Origin: Candidimonas nitroreducens
Lineage (GTDB): Bacteria; Pseudomonadota; Gammaproteobacteria; Burkholderiales; Burkholderiaceae_B
Assembly (NCBI RefSeq): GCF_002209565.1
Contig: NZ_NJIH01000003.1
Span: forward strand, 788,819 to 852,818
Direction: 5' to 3'
DNA: 64,000 bases
The notes under the pieces are model-generated. The model did no database searches. It saw only the letters and a program-made list of their open reading frames with translations, and was not told where the DNA came from. Positions 58,760 to 64,000 of this stretch are shown in pieces. Within the stretch, counting starts at the first letter, position 1, and each line of letters begins with the position of its first letter. The translations under genes and the position numbers were made by a program.

Positions 58760-60394
58760 TCAGGCGATATCGACCTCTACGAGTATCGGCCGCGGCGCGG
58801 CCAGCGCCTCGCGCAGCGTCTGCTCGAGGCGCGCCGGCTCGTGCACGTTGACGGCGTCGCAGCCCTGCCCCCTGGCCAGGGCCACGAAGTCGATGCCCGG
58901 CAGCTCGGAGCCTTCCAGCTTGTCGCCGCTGCCGAAGCCGAAGGTCGGAGCGAAATCCTGCAAGGCGGCATAGCGCCGGTTCTTCAGAATGATGAAGGTG
59001 ATCGGCAGTTGCAGCTGCGCGGCGTTCCACAAGGCCTGGATGGAATACAGGCTGGAGCCGTCGCCGATCAGCCCGATGACCTTGCTGCCGGGCTTGGCCA
59101 GCGCCACGCCTATGGATGCCGGCAGCGAGTAGCCCAGGCCGCCGCTGCACATGGTGTAGAAGGTTTCCGAGCGCAATATGGGCAGATAGCCGTGCATGAT
59201 GGGCCGGGCGCTGGGCGCCTCTTCGACGATGATGGAGTCGGGCGCGCGCACCTCGGCCAGGGTTTGCAGCACGTAGGCGGCCGACATGGGCGACGAGGGC
59301 TGGGCGCGCGGGCGCGGCGCGCGCGGCGCGGGCGGTTCGCGCCGCGGCGGCGCGGGGCGGGCAAGCAGATCCAGCAGCCCCAGGCGTATGCCGCCCACCG
59401 CCGCGGTGCCCAGCGGCGCCCAGGCGGCGATGGTCGGGTCGTCGATCAATTGCACCAGCCGGCTGCCCGGCCGCAGGTGCGGGCCTGCGCCTTCGACGTG
59501 GTAAGTGAAGGCCGGCGCACCCAGCGCGAACACCAGGTCGTGGCCGGCAAGCAGCGAAACAATCTGTTCGCGGTGGGCGGGCAGGAAGCCCGCGAACAGC
59601 GGGTGGTCTTCGGGAAAGCCGCAGCGCCCCGACATCGGCGCCGCCCACACCGCGGCGTTGTGGCGCTGCGCCAGCTGCAGGGTCTGTTCCCAGGCGCCGT
59701 CGCGGTCGACGGCGGCGCCCACCACCAGCGCCGGGCGGGCGGCACCGTCGAGCGCATCGCCGATGGCCTGCAGCACCTCGGGCTGCGGCCGCGACTCGGT
59801 GCTGACCGTGCGCGGCTGCACCGGCTCGCAGAGCCGCGCCCAGTCGTCGGCGGGTACGGATACCAGCACCGGGCCGCGCGGCTGTTGCATTGCCAGGTAG
59901 TAGGCGCGGGCAATGGCCAGCGGCACGTCTTCGGCGCGCGCCGGCTCCACGCTCCATTTGACGTAGGGCTTGGGCAGTTCGGTGGCCTGGGCGGAAAACA
60001 GGAAGGGGTCGAAGGGCAGGATGGAGCGCGCCTGCTGGCCGGCGGTGATGACCAGCGGCGTGCGGTTCTTGTAGGCGGTGAATATATTGCCCATGGCGTG
60101 GCCCACGCCCACTGCCGAGTGCAGGTTGACGAAGGCGGCATTGCGGGTGGCCTGGGCGTAGCCGTCGGCCATGCCGACCACCACTGATTCCTGCAGCCCC
60201 AGCACATAGCGGAAATCGGCGGGGAAATCGCGAAACAGCGACAGCTCGGTAGAACCCGGGTTGCCGAAGATCGTCGTCATGCCGAAGTCGCGCAGCAGTT
60301 GCAGAACGGCCTGGCGCACGGTGACGCGGCCGTCAGCGACGTCCGACGGCGCTGTTGCGCAAGATGGAGAGGTAGTGGATTGCGATGTTTGCAT
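58760..60394 (-). CDS. mdlC: Benzoylformate decarboxylase-like thiamine-diphosphate enzyme
   Basis: A 544-residue ThDP decarboxylase. FGNPGSTELSLFRDFPADFRYVLGLQESVVVGMADGYAQA closely follows the benzoylformate decarboxylase pattern, including the catalytic glutamate in LQES. NLHSAVGVGHAMG has its active-site histidine and DHPLFAGFLP a second. The cofactor motif GDGSSLYSIQALWNAAQLQL is near 435. It differs from MdlC by a roughly 30-residue N-terminal extension and an Arg/Pro/Ala-rich linker near 350. ATG 60394 follows AGAGACCC. A LysR gene is divergent. Reaction: arylglyoxylate to aldehyde and CO2. Confidence 0.82.
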   Translation of the reverse strand: MQTSQSTTSPSCATAPSDVADGRVTVRQAVLQLLRDFGMTTIFGNPGSTELSLFRDFPADFRYVLGLQESVVVGMADGYAQATRNAAFVNLHSAVGVGHAMGNIFTAYKNRTPLVITAGQQARSILPFDPFLFSAQATELPKPYVKWSVEPARAEDVPLAIARAYYLAMQQPRGPVLVSVPADDWARLCEPVQPRTVSTESRPQPEVLQAIGDALDGAARPALVVGAAVDRDGAWEQTLQLAQRHNAAVWAAPMSGRCGFPEDHPLFAGFLPAHREQIVSLLAGHDLVFALGAPAFTYHVEGAGPHLRPGSRLVQLIDDPTIAAWAPLGTAAVGGIRLGLLDLLARPAPPRREPPAPRAPRPRAQPSSPMSAAYVLQTLAEVRAPDSIIVEEAPSARPIMHGYLPILRSETFYTMCSGGLGYSLPASIGVALAKPGSKVIGLIGDGSSLYSIQALWNAAQLQLPITFIILKNRRYAALQDFAPTFGFGSGDKLEGSELPGIDFVALARGQGCDAVNVHEPARLEQTLREALAAPRPILVEVDIA

Positions 60395-60682
60395 AGGGTC
60401 TCTGTTGCGGCTGCGGCGCGGCCTGCGCCGCATGGAAAAGCGCGCGCCGCGTCGCGTTGTGCGGATGCCCGGCGGGTTCAATACGTGAACGCAGTGTGCA
60501 GGAAACGACGGGGCCACGGGGCGCCAGACGCCATCATCGGCCACGCAGTGCCATAAATCAATAAAATGAGCCAACTATGTATTATTAATCTAATGCATAT
60601 TGAAATATAGGCATGCGGGCATATCGTGCCCGCGATGCGTACAGCCGCCATAGCCAGCCATAGTCTCGGGGCGACAGCCACC
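60395..60682. other. 288-base divergent region between decarboxylase and LysR
   Basis: It has an AT-rich core (about 60553-60612), the probable promoter and LysR site, but no clear long palindrome. No gene is supported. Confidence 0.5.
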
Positions 60683-61585
60683 ATGCATATCAAAGATATA
60701 GACCTCAACCTGCTGCGCCTGTTCGATGCCGTCTACCGTACGCGCAATGTGAGCCGTGCCGCGCTCAGCCTCGATTTGACACAGCCGGCGGCCAGCCAGG
60801 GCCTGACCCGCTTGCGCAGGCTGGTCGGCGACCCGCTGTTCGTGCGGGCCGCCGGCGGTGTGCAGCCGACGGCGCGGGCGCAGCGCCTGGCCGCGGCCGT
60901 TGGCGACGCCCTGGCAAGCCTCGAGGCGGCGCTGGCCGAATCGGCGCATTTCGATCCTTTGCTGTCGCAGCGCACCTTCCGCCTGCACATGACCGACGTG
61001 GGCGAAGGCAGCTTTTTGCCGGGGCTCATGATCGCGCTGCGCGAGCGCGCACCGAACGTGCGCCTTGCCAGCGAGCCCGTGGCGCCTGAGCAGATCGGCC
61101 CCGCCATGGATCGCGGCCGTATCGACTGCGCCTTCGGCTTTCTGCCCACGGTCAAGGAAACGCGCCGCGTGCTGCTGTTCCAGGATCGCTACGTGGTGCT
61201 GCTGCGCTCCGGGCATCCCCATGTGGGCCGGCGCCGCGGCGCACGCGCGCTACTCGAAGGGCTGCGCGAGCTGGAATTCGTGTCGGTGCGCACCCACGAG
61301 AACACGCTGCGCATCCTGCAGGTGCTCAATCTGGAAGACCGGCTGCGCCTGACCACCGAGCACTTCATGGCGCTGCCGGCTGTCATCAAGGCCAGCGATC
61401 TGGCGGTGGTCATGCCGCGCAACATCGCCCGCAGCTTCGCCGCCGAAGGCGGCTACACCATCCTGGAGCCCGAGTTTCCGCTGCGCGATTTCGACGTGTC
61501 GCTGCACTGGAGCCGGCGCTACGAGGCCGATCCGGGCAATCGCTGGCTGCGCGAACTGATCGTCGAGCTGTTCGGCAGTGCCTGA
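60683..61585 (+). CDS. LysR-family transcriptional regulator
   Basis: A 300-residue regulator of the NodD/LinR-like group: IDLNLLRLFDAVYRTRNVSRAALSLDLTQPAASQGLTRLR is the helix-turn-helix. The ATG at 60683 starts the conserved N-terminus, while an upstream ATG at 60626 is out of pattern. It is divergent from the decarboxylase/aldehyde dehydrogenase pair and probably its activator. Confidence 0.9.
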   Translation: MHIKDIDLNLLRLFDAVYRTRNVSRAALSLDLTQPAASQGLTRLRRLVGDPLFVRAAGGVQPTARAQRLAAAVGDALASLEAALAESAHFDPLLSQRTFRLHMTDVGEGSFLPGLMIALRERAPNVRLASEPVAPEQIGPAMDRGRIDCAFGFLPTVKETRRVLLFQDRYVVLLRSGHPHVGRRRGARALLEGLRELEFVSVRTHENTLRILQVLNLEDRLRLTTEHFMALPAVIKASDLAVVMPRNIARSFAAEGGYTILEPEFPLRDFDVSLHWSRRYEADPGNRWLRELIVELFGSA

Positions 61586-61626
61586 TGCGGATCCGTGTGA
61601 TGGCTCGTGCGCCGTGCGCCGTGCGC

Positions 61627-62397
61627 TTATTGCGCCATCTTCGGCACGTACTCGTATTCCTGTGTGTTCAGGTACGACAGGCGGTATTCCACCGGCTGGT
61701 GGTGATAGGAAAACGCGATGCGGTGTATTTGCAGCAGGGCGGTGCCGGGCTGCACGCGCAGCAGGCCGGCCAGGCGCGAGTCGGCCAGGCAGGCGCGCAC
61801 GCGCTCTTCGATGTGGATGACGTTCAGGCCGAAGGCGGTCTGGTACAGGCTGTAGATGGTGCTGGGGCGGTTGCGCAGCTGGGCTTCCGTCAGGCCCGCG
61901 AACAGCGCCTCGGGCACGGTGATCTCGTCGACCTCGACCGGCGCGCCGTGCAGGCTGAGCAGGTTGGTGTAGGTGAAGACCTTGGCGCTGTGGGCGATGC
62001 CGAGCTTTTCGCAGACCCTCTTGTCGGCGCGGGTCTTGGCGAACCGTTCCAGCGTGATGGCCGGTTCGGTGCGCTCGCCGTCGTGGCGGATCACATTGAA
62101 GAAGTGGAACAGGTGATGGTCGCGGCTGTGCATGGCGACGAAGGTGCCGCGGCCCTGGTGGCGGATCAGGATGTTTTCCGCGGCGAGTTCGTCGATGGCC
62201 TTGCGCAAGGTGCCTATGGACACCTTGAAGCGCTGGCTGAGCTGCTTTTCGGCGGGAATGACCTCGCCGGGCTTCCATTCGCCAGAGGCCAGCCCGGCGA
62301 GCATCTGGCGCTTGACCTGCTTGTACAAAGTCAGGCCGACGCTGGGAGTAGAAGTGGTTTCGCGCATGATTGCTGCAGTCTTGTCGTTGTAATTCAT
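61627..62397 (-). CDS. GntR-family regulator, HutC/UTRA type
   Basis: A 256-residue regulator: winged helix LYKQVKRQMLAGLASGEWKPGEVIPAEKQLSQRFKVSIGTLRKAIDELAAENILIRHQGRGTFV (about 22-86) and a UTRA effector domain (EEVRACLADSRLAGLLRVQPGTALLQIHRIAF-like). ATG 62397 is chosen, since an alternative (62367) lies at MRETTSTPS. It is divergent from the NMT1-type binding-protein gene at 62735 and probably controls it. An inverted repeat at 62445-62460 lies next to its start. Confidence 0.9.
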   Translation of the reverse strand: MNYNDKTAAIMRETTSTPSVGLTLYKQVKRQMLAGLASGEWKPGEVIPAEKQLSQRFKVSIGTLRKAIDELAAENILIRHQGRGTFVAMHSRDHHLFHFFNVIRHDGERTEPAITLERFAKTRADKRVCEKLGIAHSAKVFTYTNLLSLHGAPVEVDEITVPEALFAGLTEAQLRNRPSTIYSLYQTAFGLNVIHIEERVRACLADSRLAGLLRVQPGTALLQIHRIAFSYHHQPVEYRLSYLNTQEYEYVPKMAQ

Positions 62398-62444
62398 GGT
62401 GGTCGACGGCCATTTTAGCGGCACGAAACCGGGCGCCGGCCGCT

Positions 62445-62460
62445 TGCCTAATTATAGGCA
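62445..62460. promoter_or_regulatory. Inverted repeat near the GntR start
   Basis: TGCCTA, ATTA, TAGGCA: a perfect 6-bp repeat with a 4-base spacer, 48 bases before the GntR start codon and 30 bases upstream of the binding-protein promoter. Suitable for autoregulation or divergent control. Confidence 0.5.
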
Positions 62461-62489
62461 GTAATCCTCAATTGATACACATCATATAG

Positions 62490-62518
62490 TTGACATCGAT
62501 ATTTTCAACACCTATGAT
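62490..62518 (+). promoter_or_regulatory. Strong sigma-70 promoter of the binding-protein gene
   Basis: Consensus TTGACA (62490-62495), 17 bases and TATGAT (62513-62518), the best promoter in the window. It gives a leader of about 210 bases before the TTG at 62735. Confidence 0.75.
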
Positions 62519-62734
62519 GGGCCGCATATATGCCGTGGATGTGGCCGCAGCCCTGCGCCATTCCTTGTTTCCGGCGCCTCGAATTCTCTGTATATTGATT
62601 GTCCGGGCCTGATCCGTTTCGGGATAAGTGCGCATCGCGGCACGTATCAGGCCTGGTTGCCCTCCCGCGCCGCGGGACGGCTTGCAACTGGGGTGTGTCA
62701 AGCGCCTTTCTGAAAATCAAAACAGGAGACAACA

Positions 62735-63748
62735 TTGAAATTCAAGAAAACCGGATGGCCCGTCTGGGCCGCGGCGGCGCTGCTGGCCGCCACCAGCGTC
62801 AGCGCGACGGCGGAAATAAAGGTGGTGCACGTAGCCCAGCAATATGGCATTGCCTATCTGCCGCTCATGGTCATGCAAGACCAGCATCTGCTGCAGAAAC
62901 AGGCCAAGGCCGAGGGGCTGGGCGATATCGAGGTGAAATGGGCCAAGTTCGCGGGCGGCAACGTCATGAACGACGCGATTCTGTCGGGCGACCTGCAGTT
63001 CGCGTCGGGCGGCGTGGGGCCCTTCGTCACGCTGTGGGCCAAGACCCGCGGCAATATGGACGTGAAAGCGGTGTGCGCCATGGATTCCATGCCGCTGATG
63101 CTGACCACCCGCAACCCGGCCGTGAAGACCATCAAAGACTTCACCGACAAAGACCGCATTGCACTGCCGGCGGTCAAGGTGTCGATCCAGGCGATCACGC
63201 TGCAAATGGCGGCCCAGCAGGCTTTCGGCAAGGGCCAGGAGGGGCGCCTGGACAAGCTTACCGTGACGCAGTCGCACCCCGACGGCATGGCCGCGATGCT
63301 TTCGGGCAAGGGGGCCATAGACGCCCACTTCACGTCGCCGCCGTACCAGTACATGGAGCTTGCCCGGCCCGGCATCCATACGGTGCTGAATTCCTACGAC
63401 GTCACGGGCGGCCCGCACACCTTCAATGTCATCTGGACCACGTCCAAATTCGCCAAGGAAAACCCCAAGACCTACACCGCCTTCCTCAAGGCTTTCACGC
63501 ACGCCATCGACTACATCAACCAGGACAAGAAGCGCGCGGCCGAGCTCTACGTGCGGCTCAACAAGTCCAAGGAACCGATCAGCTTCTTTGAAAAGATCCT
63601 CAACGATCCCCAGGTGAAGTTCACCACCACGCCCGAGAACATGATGAAGTACGTCGACTTCATGTACAGCATAGGCCGCATCAAGGTCAAGCCGGCATCA
63701 TGGAGCGAAATGTTCTTCCCCAACATGAAGGGTGCCAACGGCAGCTGA
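62735..63748 (+). CDS. NMT1/SsuA-type ABC binding protein
   Basis: A 337-residue periplasmic binding protein of the nitrate/sulfonate/taurine group. The TTG start is set by AGGAG 7 bases upstream. The Sec signal ends near SVSATAE. IKVVHVAQQYGIAYLPLMVMQDQHLLQKQAKAEG and ILSGDLQFASGGVGPFVTLWAK are typical. The ligand is unknown. No permease or ATPase adjoins it within the window; the next gene is an MFS transporter on the other strand. The pair at 9323/10748 lacks a binding protein, but sharing is speculative. Confidence 0.87.
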   Translation: MKFKKTGWPVWAAAALLAATSVSATAEIKVVHVAQQYGIAYLPLMVMQDQHLLQKQAKAEGLGDIEVKWAKFAGGNVMNDAILSGDLQFASGGVGPFVTLWAKTRGNMDVKAVCAMDSMPLMLTTRNPAVKTIKDFTDKDRIALPAVKVSIQAITLQMAAQQAFGKGQEGRLDKLTVTQSHPDGMAAMLSGKGAIDAHFTSPPYQYMELARPGIHTVLNSYDVTGGPHTFNVIWTTSKFAKENPKTYTAFLKAFTHAIDYINQDKKRAAELYVRLNKSKEPISFFEKILNDPQVKFTTTPENMMKYVDFMYSIGRIKVKPASWSEMFFPNMKGANGS

Positions 63749-63767
63749 TCGGGCGGCCGTACGTAAT

Positions 63768-63790
63768 CCGGCCCGCGCAACGCGGGCCGG
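63768..63790 (+). terminator. Hairpin terminator after the binding protein
   Basis: CCGGCCCGCG (63768-63777) and CGCGGGCCGG (63781-63790) form a perfect 10-bp stem with a 3-base loop. TTTT follows 7 bases later. The stop codon is 20 bases upstream. Confidence 0.6.
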
Positions 63791-63857
63791 GGCGGCTTTT
63801 CCCGCGGGCGTTTCGTCACGTTGTGCCGGCGGGTTGGCCGCCGGTATACAGGGCCGG

Positions 63858-64000
63858 CTATTTCGCGCCAGCCGCATCGCGGCCGGCGCCGCGCATTTCC
63901 GCGCCTTCGTCGGGAGACAGGCGGTAGAAGTAGAACAGCGAGCACCAGGTCAGGGCCCCCACCACGATGAATGCCGGCGAGAAGTCCGTGGCGCCCAGGG
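63858..64000 (-). CDS. MFS transporter, C-terminal end (partial)
   Basis: The last 47 codons of a membrane protein enter at the window edge. FSPAFIVVGALTWCSLFYFYRLSPDEGAE is a final transmembrane segment followed by a polar tail, characteristic of 12-segment MFS carriers in organic acid uptake. Most of the protein is outside the window. Confidence 0.6.
   Translation of the reverse strand, partial: LGATDFSPAFIVVGALTWCSLFYFYRLSPDEGAEMRGAGRDAAGAK

Larger units (their letters stand above)
62398..62734. other. 337-base divergent region between GntR and binding protein
   Basis: No gene is supported. It contains the operator at 62445-62460, the strong promoter at 62490-62518 and a leader of about 210 bases ending in AGGAG before the TTG start. 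Confidence 0.6.

Noticed and set aside
57189..59957. A 922-codon minus-strand frame
   Set aside because: The aldehyde dehydrogenase begins at 58640; the upstream part overlaps the ThDP enzyme in another frame and has shadow composition.
62607..62655. TPP riboswitch-like sequence (CCTGATCC... GGGATAA) before an NMT1-type binding protein
   Set aside because: The 3' half loosely recalls the TPP element, but the required upstream CTGAGA region and its pairing partner are missing.
1..64000. CRISPR arrays, insertion sequences, phage genes, tRNA or rRNA
   Set aside because: I looked for regularly spaced repeats, transposase or integrase motifs and cloverleaf-type or rRNA sequence and saw none that I could support.

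Overview
The window looks like chromosomal DNA of a high-GC betaproteobacterium of the Bordetella/Achromobacter type (Alcaligenaceae). The main reason is eight separate Bug-family (TctC-like) periplasmic receptors, an expansion typical of that group. They sit among many small LysR-, IclR- and GntR-regulated catabolic clusters with strong third-position GC. Family placement is inference; no rRNA, tRNA or marker gene was seen.

Layout. 0-6 kb: the end of a flavin oxidoreductase, a ClC chloride channel, and an iron/phosphonate-type ABC importer (binding protein, ATPase, fused permease) with an oppositely oriented NUDIX gene inside it. 6.3-8.8 kb: an AT-richer accessory patch with a BrnT/BrnA toxin-antitoxin pair under a perfect 39-bp palindrome, a small secreted protein, a GFA-type zinc protein and a second toxin-antitoxin pair of VapBC type. 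9-12.7 kb: a livF remnant and a binding-protein-less NitT/TauT-type ABC system preceded by three tandem 20-bp repeats. 12.8-17.8 kb: a CoA-dependent module (Bug, acyl-CoA ligase, LysR, acyl-CoA dehydrogenase). 17.9-24.2 kb: a two-promoter LysR system (Bug, LysR, Asp/Glu-racemase-like enzyme, Bug, amidohydrolase, HpcH/HpaI aldolase) whose two promoters share a 74-bp element. 24.2-28.1 kb: an MFS transporter and the copper ATPase CopA. 28.1-36.2 kb: IclR with a divergent Bug, then a minus-strand catabolic cluster (Bug, RraA-like aldolase, 2-hydroxyacid dehydrogenase, SMP-30 lactonase, Bug, amidohydrolase). 36.3-48 kb: slyX, an ATP-grasp enzyme, panB, an aldo/keto reductase, a PrpF-family isomerase, Bug plus EthD, LysR with a flavoprotein and a CMD/AhpD fusion, and rmuC. 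48-55.8 kb: a second minus-strand cluster built of the same parts (RraA-like, SMP-30, Bug, 2-hydroxyacid dehydrogenase, NIPSNAP, ThDP enzyme) between a GntR and an IclR regulator. 55.9-64 kb: an NDH-2-like flavoprotein, an aldehyde dehydrogenase with a benzoylformate-decarboxylase-like enzyme, LysR, GntR/UTRA, an NMT1-type binding protein and the end of an MFS transporter.

How it works together. Most of the window is capture and breakdown of organic acids. Bug receptors bind carboxylates in the periplasm; lactonases, dehydrogenases, amidohydrolases and pyruvate-type aldolases (RraA-like and HpcH/HpaI) open and cleave them; CoA ligase, acyl-CoA dehydrogenase, decarboxylase and aldehyde dehydrogenase carry others toward central metabolism. 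No TctA/TctB membrane partner is present, so the receptors must share permeases encoded elsewhere. Operator-like palindromes lie over or next to the promoter of most clusters and are listed separately. Substrates are not identified by sequence alone.
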